64,000 bases of DNA from assembly GCA_964019425.1 (NCBI GenBank), contig OZ025810.1, positions 930,001 to 994,000 of the forward strand, read 5' to 3'. Both the position numbers and the translations under genes were made by a program. The first letter of the stretch is position 1, and every line of letters begins with the position of its first letter. The notes under the pieces were generated by a model. The model was not told the DNA's origin and did not search any database. It was given only the letters and a program-made list of their open reading frames with translations. The DNA comes from Flectonema sp. DT1601 (Eukaryota > Euglenozoa > Diplonemea > Diplonemida > Diplonemidae). This document shows, one piece after another, positions 52,095 to 62,719 of this stretch.

Positions 52095-52544
52095 CCTTTG
52101 TCGCACGATCTCCTAATGCTGCCCCTGCTGTTACCATTTTAATCCTTATTGTTAATCGTTAGTCGTTATCACAATAAAAATTAGGAAGTTAGTTGAAGAA
52201 AGAGTAGTGTACTTTCCCCAGGGGGGGGAGGGTTAGCTCAGGGAAGTTTTTTTTTTTTTTAATTTGACGAATTATCGTCAAAAAAAATTCAAAACAGAAG
52301 CTAAAAATTGTATTTTCGTTTTTTTTTTATTTTATTTTTTTTAATTTTTGTGCAAAACATTTTTTTTTTTTTTTTTGGAGGAATTTCTCACTCCCCGCCC
52401 ACTTGTATCTAACAGCCGGCTACTAAAGTCTGGTTATTGCCTCTTTTTTTTTTTTTTTTTTTTTTGACTGGTTTCATTATATAAAATAAGAATAATATAA
52501 AAAAACTCCTCCTTAAATCGACCAACCAGATTATTAAAAAAAAA
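52095..52544. other. Intergenic with an 8-bp hairpin
   Basis: TTTGACGA-ATTA-TCGTCAAA at 52263-52282 is a perfect hairpin 170 nt after the PDZ-like gene, flanked by T and A runs. The rest is T-rich. ACCAACCAG ending at 52529 is the next acceptor. Confidence 0.5.
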
Positions 52545-53447
52545 ATGAATTCAGAAGAAGCATTTGAGCAGATAATTTCTATCTATGAGAAGTTAGATTG
52601 CAAAGGAAAGACTGAAGTTAAAGAGCTAATTCAAGAAGTCTTTAAAAGCGGATGTTGTGGAGCCGATGAACATACAGAAACTATTCAAGAGATCCGAGAA
52701 TACGTGAAAGAATTAATGCCTGTGACAGGAGAAGTACAAACTGAAAATATATCATTTCCAAAAGTTGGAGAATTTAAAGATTGCACAACGTTTGATACTG
52801 CTCACGTTGATTTGTTTTTATATGACGATGACGAAGTTGATGAATTAGTTGAGGAAGGAAAATTATCTTACAATACATGCACCAAGTGTAAGTCAAGTGA
52901 AGATGTAAAGGAAGTCAGTTTTATTTCTCACTCTCTTCCACCTGATGCAATAAAACACATGTTAACACACATGCTAACAGATGATGACACTAACGGTAAA
53001 GTCTTTCTTGATGTTGGTTCTCGAACTGGAGCTATTCTTTACCTCGCGAACATCTACAGAAAAGAAAGTTTTAAAACGATTACGGGAATTGAATTGAATA
53101 AAGAATTGTGTGAGTTACAACGAAAAGTATTAACCCAATTCAACATTTCAGACGTCTCAATTGTTGAAGGAGACATCCTCAAAGACGAAGGTTTAGAACT
53201 TCTCCGAACCTCAGATGTGATTTTCTTCAACAACGTATTTCAATTCTTCCAAAGTGAAGATTGGCAGAGAGAGGCATGGGAAACCTTTTCAAAGACTCTA
53301 CGAAAAGATACAATTATTGTTACGGCTCCGTCTTTAGAATCAACCTTGGGTGACTTAGGCATGACTCTAACCTGGGCAACACCTTTACCAATACCAGAAA
53401 CAGATTCTGAAGAGGCCGCGATGCTTCACAAGTATAAAATTAATTAA
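52545..53447 (+). CDS. SAM-dependent methyltransferase-like protein
   Basis: 300 residues. The first 100 residues are helical and acidic, with a CxxC-like TCTKC at about 110. The Rossmann methyltransferase core follows: motif I FLDVGSRTGAILYLANI (about 152-168), an acidic residue ending strand 2 (ITGIELNKELC), IVEGDIL as motif II/III, and DVIFFNNVFQFF as motif IV. The last strands (TIIVTAPSLES, MTLTWATPLPIP) complete the fold. The layout with an N-terminal helical region and GIEL recalls DOT1-like and protist-specific methyltransferases, but no DOT1 signature is certain. Substrate unknown. No intron, no signal peptide. The protein ends HKYKIN. Confidence 0.72.
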   Translation: MNSEEAFEQIISIYEKLDCKGKTEVKELIQEVFKSGCCGADEHTETIQEIREYVKELMPVTGEVQTENISFPKVGEFKDCTTFDTAHVDLFLYDDDEVDELVEEGKLSYNTCTKCKSSEDVKEVSFISHSLPPDAIKHMLTHMLTDDDTNGKVFLDVGSRTGAILYLANIYRKESFKTITGIELNKELCELQRKVLTQFNISDVSIVEGDILKDEGLELLRTSDVIFFNNVFQFFQSEDWQREAWETFSKTLRKDTIIVTAPSLESTLGDLGMTLTWATPLPIPETDSEEAAMLHKYKIN

Positions 53448-53799
53448 AAATTGTGATCTAGTTCTTGTAGTGACTGATGTAGTATAGATCAGCGTTTTTT
53501 TTTCTTTTTTTTTTCTTTGATATCTTCAGTTAAAGTAAGTCTTCAGTTTCAGGAATCAGCCTACTCATAGTGAGTATTGCAAAAAAAAAAAAAGAAAAAG
53601 AAAAAAAAGAAAAAAAAAAAGAACGTTATCAAAAGTCGACAAAATACTTTTTTGACTTTCCTTTTTTATTCAAAAAAAAGTAAGATAAGCTATTGCTGTT
53701 ATTCGAGTTGTTTTGTTGTAATAAGACTGTAGTGATGTAGTTTCTTTTAAAATAAAAAAACAGGTTTTTTTTTTTTTTTTTTTTTTTTTCAAAATACCA
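53448..53799. other. Intergenic
   Basis: A and T runs; AAAAAACAG ending at 53763 is the likely acceptor, followed by a 26-nt T run within the leader. No gene seen. Confidence 0.45.
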
Positions 53800-54627
53800 A
53801 TGAAAGACTGCATAAGCTGTGGACTATCAATAGAGTCTTCATGGCAATACTGCGGTAGATGTGGTGTTAGACTTAGAGCAACGGATAAGCACAGACAATG
53901 TAGATTATGTGGGTCAATGTGTAAGGCTTATTCAAAATTCTGTGGTTGCTGTGGAGCTGACATGCGAGATGCAATTATATCAATGAACACGAAGGATACT
54001 AAACTACTCAGATGTGTGAAGGATATTTTCACTGGTTTCGCAGTGAAACATGATTTAATAGAACTCAAGGAATTCATTCCCCCACCACCACCTCCAGCCG
54101 TCTTTCACATTTATACAAAACTGGCAAAGAGTGAGACTCCAGAGGAAGCTGAAATGTTAAATAAAAACATAAATCCATCAAATTGTATATTGTCGGAGAG
54201 TGAAATCAAAGTATTAGCAGCACGTTTGCACGATGCAGATATCGCTTCCAGAGAACAAAATAAAAAACAACTTCTTGATCGTTATTCGCAGAAACAGACA
54301 GGGAAGAAGCTCACGAAGGCTGAGGCTGAAAAATCAGCTAATCGGATGTCAAAAAATAAAGCGAGCGGACCATCAGATTATGAATTGTTAACAATTCCAC
54401 CGAGGATTTATTGTGCACCAAAACCTCGACTGACCGAAAAATATCTAAAAAACCTGGCATCAGGGAACCCTTCATCAACCCTTCCCTTATATCAAATTAT
54501 TGCAGACCTATCTCTGAAGGCTGGTTTTACTCTCTCTGACTTCCACCGTCTAGTTAGAGCATCAGAGGTATCTAAAATAGATGACACAGAAGTTTCAAAA
54601 AATCGTAAGGCTAGCTTTATACGGTAG
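53800..54627 (+). CDS. Double zinc-ribbon protein
   Basis: 275 residues. Two zinc ribbons open the protein: CISCGL...YCGRCG and CRLCGS...FCGCCG (about 4-55), the double zinc-ribbon type common in regulatory proteins. After a helical stretch comes PPPPPP (about 91-96). The rest is helical, basic and polar, with ESEIKVLAARLHDADIASRE and LLDRYSQKQTGKKLTKAEAE, a charged alpha-helical style frequent in protist flagellar or cytoskeletal proteins, and a C-terminal LTEKYLKNLASGNPSSTLPLY. Beyond the ribbons no family is recognised. The ORF stops at TAG 54625; the next gene starts only 130 nt later, the tightest spacing in the window. Confidence 0.7.
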   Translation: MKDCISCGLSIESSWQYCGRCGVRLRATDKHRQCRLCGSMCKAYSKFCGCCGADMRDAIISMNTKDTKLLRCVKDIFTGFAVKHDLIELKEFIPPPPPPAVFHIYTKLAKSETPEEAEMLNKNINPSNCILSESEIKVLAARLHDADIASREQNKKQLLDRYSQKQTGKKLTKAEAEKSANRMSKNKASGPSDYELLTIPPRIYCAPKPRLTEKYLKNLASGNPSSTLPLYQIIADLSLKAGFTLSDFHRLVRASEVSKIDDTEVSKNRKASFIR

Positions 54628-54756
54628 GGGGAAAGGGTTTTTATTTGTTATGTTCATTTACACCTTTTTTTTTTTTTTTGGTTTTTTGTTTTTATTCTTA
54701 TGTTGTAAAGAAAAAATACAAAATCAAATAGTATTTTTATCTCATCAGGGTAATCG

Positions 54757-55894
54757 ATGGCTCATATTACAAACATTTGGGTTCGAAAAGAATCGGATCC
54801 AGAACATGCCGAAATAAAAATTCAAGTACCACGTGATGGTCATATTAGCGATGTGTTAGTACAGGCATCATCTGTGTTGTCATTCGGAGGACGTGCGGCG
54901 GGATCTTTGCAAGCGATTGCCGATGGTAGAATTATTAGTAACAAAGAAAATGTTTCTCAATGGGATGGAAAGTTAATAGTTATAAGTGAAAGGGATTCTC
55001 ATACACATTCATCGTACATTCCGGTAGCACAAAACACTTCGTACTCAGCTACTCCACAAATAACTAATCGCTCACCACAACGTGGTGGTTCACCTGGGGG
55101 AGGGGGACAGCATACTTGTGCGAGATGCCATCAACCAATTACTGGTTTTAAAGTAGTACTCACACTACCAGGCTCACCAACAGCAGTCGATCTTCATCCT
55201 GATTGTGAAGCAGACTATGAACGTCAAAATGCACTCGCTTGTAATTATTGTAAAGACTTAATCTTAGACAGGTTGACTACCGTATGTGAAAAATCTTTTT
55301 ATGTTGTTTGAATGAATAACGTCAAAATCAAAAAACTAATTACAGCTGTCGGGTGAATTTGGTACTGTTAACCTCCATCCTCAATGTGTTGATCATTACA
55401 AGAGGATGCCAAGTAGTCAGGGTCACGGTTTTGAACATCTAAATAGAAATCAAGTTCAGTTTCCTAATATAGCTGGAGGATCGCCTTTTCAATATAAAGA
55501 CCCGATGATTTCTGAGGGAAGTTATTTTTGTGGTCAGTGTAATCAAGAGATTGCTGGAACGAAAGTATCACTAAAATTACCAGGATTGAATAAAAAAACG
55601 GATTTACATCCTCAATGTGAATACCAATACGCGATAACACATGCGTTAAAATGTGATGAGTGTAGACAGCCGATGCTTGATGGGATAACAGTTTTGACTG
55701 GTTTTGTTGCAGGAAATACAACGACCAAACAACTTCATCCTGCGTGTGTTGCGAGATTTAAAGAAACACAGTCAGGTCACGTTCAGTCATCGTGGAATTC
55801 AAATTACCAGCCATCAAACATTCAATGGAAGCCTACTGAAGGTACGCCTCCTGGGAATTTCGGAGGAGGTACCAGATGGCATCAATCTACGTGA
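54757..55894 (+). CDS. UBL-like plus tandem LIM-like zinc-finger protein (two exons)
   Basis: Exons 54757-55281 and 55346-55894 give 357 residues; the intron is 64 nt (GTATGT...TTACAG, phase 0). Without splicing the first frame would end at 55311 and cut a zinc finger in half. Residues 1-80 look like a ubiquitin-like or PB1-like fold (EIKIQVPRDGHISDVLVQAS, LKLIVI-type last strand). Two LIM-like units follow: CARCHQP...DLHPDC, CNYCKD...NLHPQC (about 122-190) and CGQCNQE...DLHPQC, CDECRQP...QLHPAC (about 240-320). LHPxC is the repeating signature. The C-terminus is Gly/Pro-rich and disordered. LIM units bind protein partners, often cytoskeletal. Acceptor TTATCTCATCAG ends at 54748. Confidence 0.72.
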
Positions 55895-56391
55895 TGTCCT
55901 TTTTTTTTTTTTTTTTTTTAATTTTTTTTCTAAATTTTTGTATAAACTCGACGACTCTGGTGGTCGCAGTTTTATGGAAATTTTGTATGTACCGTTATTG
56001 TATCCTTTCGTAAACCCATTTTCCCCCGCAATCTCAAAAAAAAAAAAAAAAAAAAAAACCGATAAAAAGCATGTGGAAAAAAAAAAAAGAACGAAAAAAC
56101 ACGAATAGGAGGAAAAAAAAAAAAAAAAAAGACATGACCCTGCGAATTCTGTACTAAAATGGCTGATAATATTTTTTTTTTTTGTAAAGAAACTTAATAT
56201 TACATTTGAACTACCGAGCATAATTTATGATATTTTATAATTCAAACAGGTGTCATTACACACTCATATCACGTGCTGTTGGAGTGCTGTATTAATTTCA
56301 CCTCAAAATAGAGATAAGTTGCTTTTTTTTTATTTATTTTATTTTACCCAACGCAGGTCGTGAAAAACCTAACAACAACAAAAAAAAAGAA
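55895..56391. other. Intergenic
   Basis: A and T runs, then a pyrimidine-rich stretch ending CCCAACGCAG at 56356, the probable acceptor for the next gene. No gene seen. Confidence 0.5.
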
Positions 56392-59067
56392 ATGTCAATA
56401 TTAAACATTGCACCTCAAACACTCGTACCATTATTGCGAACTCCAAAACCGAAAACCAACGGTCTGAACCTTCTAATTGATGTTGGAGAGGATCACTGCG
56501 CAGTAAACTCTTTGAGAAAAATTGCAGGTCGAAAAACTGTCAAAGACATCAGAGATTTTTGGGAAGAGTTGGATGATGACATTAGCTGGTTGAAACCACA
56601 CGTTTCTCGACTAACAAGAGAAGATCTTGAACTTAAAAAAAACACCGTTTGTAAAGTTGACGAAGCAAATCCAATATGGCTAGAAGCTCCTCTCCGACGA
56701 TTAAAAATGCAAATGCAACAAATTGAACCAGCGATTCAATTTAATCCTCCACAGGGAATCGATCCGTTGGCGGCTGAGGAATTGACATTTCTCGATATCT
56801 GCGATACGCTAGTACTTTGGGATGATTCTAAGTTACGTGATACTGAACAGTTTATTATAACACTGCAACAGGTGTTAAAACATTCTTCTGGTGTCCAACC
56901 ATCAACAGAATACGGAGGTCTGTCGCTTCTTATTCACGTCATGCAAAAGACATCAGTCAAATCTCCTGAAGAAATGCTTGACTGTTGGGCATTTGCAACT
57001 TTTGAGTTCTCCGAATTAGTTGAACAATTGTCACCTTTGTGTAGATTTATGGGTGAGATGCGTAAGCCGCAGTTTAGCAGGTTTCTAAAAACTATGTTAA
57101 TATTCCTTCAGGACTTATTCCCTGATAAACCTGTTGAAGGTTTTAATTTATACCTGCTTGGTGAACTTCAAGGACCTCTTCTCAGAGAGATGGATGCAAA
57201 ATTCAGAAAATACGATCCTGAAGGCGATATCCTTAAGTATCTCGCAAGAACTCTCCGACCAATTGCCTCAGGAGCTTTAGGATTAGTTGAATGTGGTGTT
57301 GCTGACAATAACATAACTGAGATCTCTGCGAGGCTATCAAAATGTAGAGAGCTTGCTGAAGATCCGAATACGTCTTCTCCAGCAAGACAGAAGTTAATAA
57401 ACTTTTTAGAAGGAGCAGAGAAGATCGCTGAAGAAAAAGTATTTTCATTAAAAATGAAAGAACTTGCTCCGTATTTGGGATTTTCAAAAAAATCGACATT
57501 TGTTTCTGCGGTTGCGGCTCCTGTTACTGGTATTGCTGTTAGCGGAGTTCCTCTTCCGCCGGTAGCACCAACAGGTGGTCCTCCTCCAGCGGCACCACCA
57601 CTTCCTCCAAATGGTCTCATTGCGAGCTTAGCTTCAGATGGTGTCCAGCCTCTGCTATTTCCAAAGTTATACTTCGAACCGATTCGTTTTTTTAAATCAA
57701 TTAACCTGATGTGTACAAGAGTTAGTTTATATTTGAAAGCATTAACGCCACCAAAGGGTGAATTCCAACCGTGGAGACTTGTCAACTACACCCTACCTGA
57801 AGCAACTCAAGGACTATGGAAAGCAATAAGAGAAGAGCATCTTCGCAACCTAGACAACGATATCAAATCAGTTTTAAATGAAATAAAAGGAACAGCAGGA
57901 CTACAAGATGAAGATCAGAAAATAATGACTCTTGTTTATATGATTAAGGATTTAGACTCCACTCCGTGTGGTGGAGAAAAAGAAACGACTAAGAATGTTT
58001 CCAGACTGAGATGGCTTACTGATAATATTTATGTTTTGTATGCTCATCTTCATAAGAACCCAACCGATGATAAGAATCTCGTGAACTCACTCACGAAGTA
58101 CATAACAAGTATTAGATTAGATGCGAGAAAGAGATTAGCAGTTTGGGAAACAATGCTACAATTTAATAGTAAGTTTTCTCAGAAATCTCAATCAACAACT
58201 GATGTTGCTGATCAACTTCGACACCTCGTCACCGAAGACAAAGTCAGACAACTGATCCTCGCAACCCTAATGCACTCCCGTAAGATCGATGGTGATATTG
58301 CAGACAAACACCGACTTGATGCATGCTACGCAGTAGCAAAACACTTCGCATTGGTAAGAACCATGGTTGACAATCTATGTAAAAACTATAAGGGAATAAT
58401 GATCTTAGACCACGTAAGGGATTTATTACCGTTGATGATTGGAGTTGAAAAAAAGTTAAAAGACGTTGAAAGTGGGCTTGCTAATGAACTAAAGATTGTA
58501 ATGGCGGAGCTTGAAAGTGATGCTCATCAGGAATTACAAAATAAAATTCAAAATGTGTCTGATGACGTGAGAGTAAATAATGATTTGGTTGTTCAGTTTA
58601 CTGCAACCGGATCAGATGAGATCTTTACTTTAACTAAAGAAAAAATACCTGAAAAATCATTATTGTATAACCTTGTTAATGAGGATTGTGAACTACCAGT
58701 TTGTAAGGACGATTCTGGTAGAATTCTCATAGAGGAAATTGATTCTTCAGCAATGAAACAGATTGTTAATTTTATTGAATTCGGAACTGTTCCTTGCAGT
58801 CTTTCAACTGACGATTGGAATAATTTAAAAATAGCGACAAATTACCTGGGGCTTGATGGTTTGATGAGTTTAATCTTGAATGGAGATTTAATTTATTTTG
58901 ATAAATTGAAATCATTTTACTTACAAGCTAATAGAAATATTAATAGCATCTCACCCATTGCGGAGGATTCAAGAGATACACTACAGGTATTAACAGTCTT
59001 GTTCAAGAGAATAACATTAATCTATGAACATATTGACACCAGGAGTATTACTAATATGTTCTCGTAA
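56392..59067 (+). CDS. Large helical protein with Pro-rich linker and C-terminal BTB-like domain
   Basis: 891 residues, no sure family. The first half (1-380) is all-helical. Parts such as YGGLSLLIHVMQK and INFLEGAEKIAEEK recall formin FH2 helices, but the FH2 lasso and conserved Ile/Lys motifs are not evident. A Pro/Ala-rich linker (about 383-410, GVPLPPVAPTGGPPPAAPP) separates it from a second helical half. The end (about 733-833) looks like a BTB/T1 fold: VVQFTATGSDEIFTLTKEKI, ILIEEIDSSAMKQIVNFIEF, and NLKIATNYLGLDGLM. BTB domains mediate dimerisation or cullin binding. The Pro-rich stretch could bind profilin or SH3 domains. A cytoskeletal adaptor is possible, but this is inference. No intron seen. 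Confidence 0.65.
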   Translation: MSILNIAPQTLVPLLRTPKPKTNGLNLLIDVGEDHCAVNSLRKIAGRKTVKDIRDFWEELDDDISWLKPHVSRLTREDLELKKNTVCKVDEANPIWLEAPLRRLKMQMQQIEPAIQFNPPQGIDPLAAEELTFLDICDTLVLWDDSKLRDTEQFIITLQQVLKHSSGVQPSTEYGGLSLLIHVMQKTSVKSPEEMLDCWAFATFEFSELVEQLSPLCRFMGEMRKPQFSRFLKTMLIFLQDLFPDKPVEGFNLYLLGELQGPLLREMDAKFRKYDPEGDILKYLARTLRPIASGALGLVECGVADNNITEISARLSKCRELAEDPNTSSPARQKLINFLEGAEKIAEEKVFSLKMKELAPYLGFSKKSTFVSAVAAPVTGIAVSGVPLPPVAPTGGPPPAAPPLPPNGLIASLASDGVQPLLFPKLYFEPIRFFKSINLMCTRVSLYLKALTPPKGEFQPWRLVNYTLPEATQGLWKAIREEHLRNLDNDIKSVLNEIKGTAGLQDEDQKIMTLVYMIKDLDSTPCGGEKETTKNVSRLRWLTDNIYVLYAHLHKNPTDDKNLVNSLTKYITSIRLDARKRLAVWETMLQFNSKFSQKSQSTTDVADQLRHLVTEDKVRQLILATLMHSRKIDGDIADKHRLDACYAVAKHFALVRTMVDNLCKNYKGIMILDHVRDLLPLMIGVEKKLKDVESGLANELKIVMAELESDAHQELQNKIQNVSDDVRVNNDLVVQFTATGSDEIFTLTKEKIPEKSLLYNLVNEDCELPVCKDDSGRILIEEIDSSAMKQIVNFIEFGTVPCSLSTDDWNNLKIATNYLGLDGLMSLILNGDLIYFDKLKSFYLQANRNINSISPIAEDSRDTLQVLTVLFKRITLIYEHIDTRSITNMFS

Positions 59068-59607
59068 ATCGGGTGCATTAATTTGTTTTCCAATAGGCTG
59101 CTTGCTATTATTGGAAGCAACTTTTTTTTTTTTTTTTTTTTTTTTATTGCGAGAGATTTTGATAATCTTTTGATTAAAGGCTAATGTTGAAAAAAATCTA
59201 TGCCGTTCGCCTTTAACACAAAGTTTAATAACTCCTAAGTAATTATAATTTTTGAAAGAAAAAAAGGAAAATTGCAACACAAAACATTCAATGTTCTTTT
59301 TTCTTCTTTTCCTTGTTTTTTTTCTTTCTTCCCCCTAGCCTTCCTATTGCCAGAGTGGCATCGCTGCGATTTTTTTTTTCTTTCTTTTATTTTTTTTTTT
59401 TCTCCCTCTCAAAATGAAGTATCAATATCCTCAATTCTGTTTCAGTTTCTTTTTTTCCTCTTCTTGTTTTTTACCATTTCTTTATGTTCCCTAGCCTCAC
59501 TTACTCGTTCCCGATACTTTGTTTTATTTCTCACTGTTGAATTATTATTACAGCAACATGTCAAAGTACCTTTTTTTTTTCATAAAAAAATAGTTTTAAC
59601 AGCACAC
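59068..59607. other. Intergenic, pyrimidine-rich before the next gene
   Basis: T/C-rich from 59290 to 59560 with two candidate acceptors, CAG at 59551-59553 and at 59600-59602. The frame is open back to 59272 but reads mostly Phe/Ser/Leu from the tract, so the start there is rejected. Confidence 0.55.
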
Positions 59608-60441
59608 ATGTCTCTCCATCGTACTTTGTGGGTTCGTCCAGCTGAGGAAGATGCTGTCGCAATACCAGTGAAAGTAATTGGATCAGATCCCTTAGTTGAG
59701 GATGTTGCGAGACAATGTTCAGAAATGTTTGGTGAGATGGTAACCTTAAGCCATAAAGGTGTTTATTTAGAACCATCGATGCATTTATCGTTGTTAAACC
59801 CGGAAGTTGTTTTGGATGTTACCCGAGACATGAAACAACAACGAACCAGACGACCAACAGTCAGAAAAGAAAGATCATCACACAGAGCACCAACAAGAGA
59901 CCTTGCTAATGAGATTTGTGATCTATACAGCCGCGGTCTCGACGCTGTTGATGTCGGCGGGCTACAAACTCAATCCGAAGAAATTGAATTCCTCTGCGAA
60001 TCTGGGCCAGCTGTTGGACTGCCATCTGTGTCAATGGAAACTGAAACTCTTGACTTAGAAGAGAATTTCTCTCGTTTATCATTCGTTCCTCGCACAACCC
60101 GTCGAAAGATGCCAACCTCTGTTGGGATCGTCAGAGAGGAATTACACGGAAAACCATCACGCAAAGACAAAATTCAGACTACGTCGACTTCGTTTGTCGC
60201 TCCAAAAAGAAGCACCTCAGTCAGGTCAAAAGTAAAGAAGGAACCTCTTAGTGTTGAGCAAGCTTTTCAGATGGGAAAACTATCAGATTTACCAGGAAGT
60301 ATTATTTCAGAGTTCCTCGTAAACCACGGGCTCTCTGGAAATGGAAATAAGAAAGCACTGATCACAAGATTAGAACGCTTTGGTCCAGTTCTTATTAAAA
60401 ACGATGATTTTATTGAGGTTCCAATTCGTCATGGGTTTTAA
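59608..60441 (+). CDS. UBL-like and SAP-domain protein
   Basis: 277 residues from the ATG 5 nt after the CAG at 59600-59602. Residues 1-72 have the strand-helix-strand look of a ubiquitin-like domain (TLWVRPAEEDAVAIPVKVIG, DPLVEDVARQCSEMFG, GVYLEPSMHL). A basic, disordered middle (75-210) contains RRPTVRKERSSHRAP. Near the C-terminus (about 225-262) MGKLSDLPGSIISEFLVNHG and LSGNGNKKALITRLERF form a SAP motif, two helices that usually bind DNA (scaffold-attachment regions) in nuclear proteins. A chromatin or RNA-processing role is likely from the SAP motif and basic middle, but no orthologue is recognised. Confidence 0.65.
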   Translation: MSLHRTLWVRPAEEDAVAIPVKVIGSDPLVEDVARQCSEMFGEMVTLSHKGVYLEPSMHLSLLNPEVVLDVTRDMKQQRTRRPTVRKERSSHRAPTRDLANEICDLYSRGLDAVDVGGLQTQSEEIEFLCESGPAVGLPSVSMETETLDLEENFSRLSFVPRTTRRKMPTSVGIVREELHGKPSRKDKIQTTSTSFVAPKRSTSVRSKVKKEPLSVEQAFQMGKLSDLPGSIISEFLVNHGLSGNGNKKALITRLERFGPVLIKNDDFIEVPIRHGF

Positions 60442-60698
60442 AAATATCCTGTGTATTTTGTGTTATTAGGTTTTTTATCTTATTTTTTTATATTTTTTTA
60501 ATGTGTAGTCATTCTCTTTTTTATAGATTCTTATTTTATTAAAAAAATTCCCAATTTTTTTTTTTTTTTTTTTTTTTTTAGATTTTGTACTCGTTAAAAT
60601 TACTACTGTCAACTCTGTGTGTGTGTAGGGGAATAGTTTGAAAAAAAAAAAAAAAAAAAAAGTCATTTCAATTTTTATTTAAAACAGGCCAAGGAAGT

Positions 60699-62476
60699 AT
60701 GGCCGTAAGGTTTTCACCAGTGAGAACAAACTCTAGAATAGGATTACACGATGAATCTCTTCCGTTAGCATCACCAATAATAAATAGAGCTGGGTTAGAT
60801 GATCCACCAGATATCGACACCTCATACAGTCAGGGAGGATTTAGAGGTACTCCTGAGATTGAAGTTGCTGAACCATCATTGAGTATAGATGTAATGAATA
60901 TGATTGATAATCAAATGAACAGATGGGAATCAACTACTGTTGGAGAGACTCCTTCAAGAGCCAGAAGTGTTTCTTTTACAACTCCTTCAGCAATGAGAAA
61001 ACCAGTTCGAACACCATCTCCTGGAAATGATGATAACCATCCTCACCGACGGTTTCAGCAACCTAGCGGAGGTGTTCCGATTGCTACACCTCCGATAAGA
61101 ACACCAACAAGTACAGCCACCTCAACAGTCCCAACGTCAACTCCTCATAATTCTCAACAGCGTCATCAAGCTATTTTAGCAGCAGCAGCAGCAGCAGCAG
61201 TCACTCCATACAATGCTAAAGATTCAACAGTGTTTGCTCCAATTGGAATTACTGAAACTTTATTTCATAGATCACCAGACGAGATTGATGCTCGTAACCC
61301 TCCTGTCTCTCACAGAGATCAGTTTTATTGTAATAGATGTAGGTGTGTGGTTACTGATGGTGATAATTTTTGTAGAAAATGTGGAACACCAGTGGCACCA
61401 TTGCAACCATCTCGTCAGAATATGGAAATGCCGCAATCACACAGGAGTAGTAGATCGAGGTCGAGGACACCTGAAACTTTCATGAGATCTGGTACTGGAG
61501 GTGATCAAAATACTCGAATCATAGCAAAAGATAAACCAGGAGTTAGTCTTTTAGAGCTTGAGATGGAATATGAGAAAACCAACCCTCGACTCACAAGAAA
61601 GGTTGAAGGAGTCCACGGAGCTGTATTAGAATTACCCGACGATGACGTTCCTGTAGTACCTGAAGCATCAATCTCCCTTAGGACTACTACTTGGTCTAGA
61701 CATCCAGCAGCAACAGTTGTATTATCATTACTAGCTCTCAGAGGTGTGTTTTATGCTAAGAATCCAGAGCTAATCGATAGACACATGACTCGTCCATTCC
61801 TAGATGCTCTCGCCAGAATGATGTCAGGAGCTTACTTTATGAGATACAGTAAACAAGGATCAACTCATGAACGATGGTTTGTCCTTGCTATGCTACAAGG
61901 TCTCGATAAGACTCTTGGAGCGCTTCCATATTTCTGTTGGGCAGGTCATGCTCATAGTCATAATTATAGAGAACGGTTATGTCTTTCTGAGTTAGTTGGT
62001 GTTCAGAGAGATTCATTTGCACCGGGTTTTCAACCTTATCTTATCAATGCTGATTTTATATACGCTCCGACATCAACAAATAGAAAACATCCAGTCTCCG
62101 CAAAGAGTTGTTTTACATTGTGGTTCCTCTCAGCTAAAGGAGTCCACAGCGTTAATCTACTTCACCATGATGAAGGGGTTTATCATACTTGGGTACACGC
62201 TCTTGAAGTCATTCGATCTATCAACAGACCTGGTGATAGAAATTACTCCGAAAATGCTTATAAACGACCTGTTGTAAGAGCTCAGAACAAATCTGCTGTT
62301 CCAGAGGCAACTGATCAGAAACCTGTACCTATTCCTGCTGGAGGACGTGCTACTCATGGAAGGTATGTGTAGTTTCTTGTGCTTATGCGAGGATGTGGGA
62401 AAAAAAAAAAAAATTTTTTTTTTTTAATAAATAAAACAGCTCACCTCGATTTAAACCTCCGGTTCACGGTTATTGA
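60699..62476 (+). CDS. Zinc-ribbon and PH-domain protein (two exons)
   Basis: Exons 60699-62362 and 62440-62476 give 566 residues; the intron is 77 nt (GTATGT...AAACAG, phase 2). Unspliced, the frame would stop at 62372. Spliced, it gains SSPRFKPPVHGY and ends at TGA 62474-62476. The N-terminal 200 residues are Ser/Thr/Pro-rich with an eight-Ala run. A zinc ribbon CNRCRC...FCRKCG lies at about 210-230. The C-terminal half (about 360-515) has a PH-like domain: GAYFMRYSKQGSTHERWFVL, LPYFCWAG, RLCLSELVGVQ, CFTLWFLSA, and W at the end of the closing helix (YHTWVHALEVIRSI). PH domains bind phosphoinositides or proteins at membranes. Acceptor TTTAAAACAG ends at 60687. Confidence 0.75.
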
Positions 62477-62719
62477 AAAAAAAAAAATTCACAACTGTTT
62501 TCGTGAAAATAGAATTTTTTTTCAGTTTTTTTTTTATTTTTTTTTATTTGTTCCAATGTCAAAAGGCTAATTGTGACTCAAGCCCACAAACTATTTCATC
62601 GCTGTAGAGTATGCGAGTTGTAGGTAGAGATTCTTATTATTATTATGTCACTTGCTGTGTGTGAGGTTTGTATACAAGACTATCATCTTTCTTAACAGTT
62701 ATTCGAAGACAATGACGTG

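Noticed and set aside
57168-57785. 205-codon minus-strand frame opposite the Pro-rich linker
   Set aside because: It is a shadow of the BTB-like gene. The Gly-rich stretch is the complement of Pro codons.
59272-59607. N-terminal extension of the UBL/SAP protein
   Set aside because: It is Phe/Ser/Leu-rich because it reads a pyrimidine tract that ends in splice acceptors.
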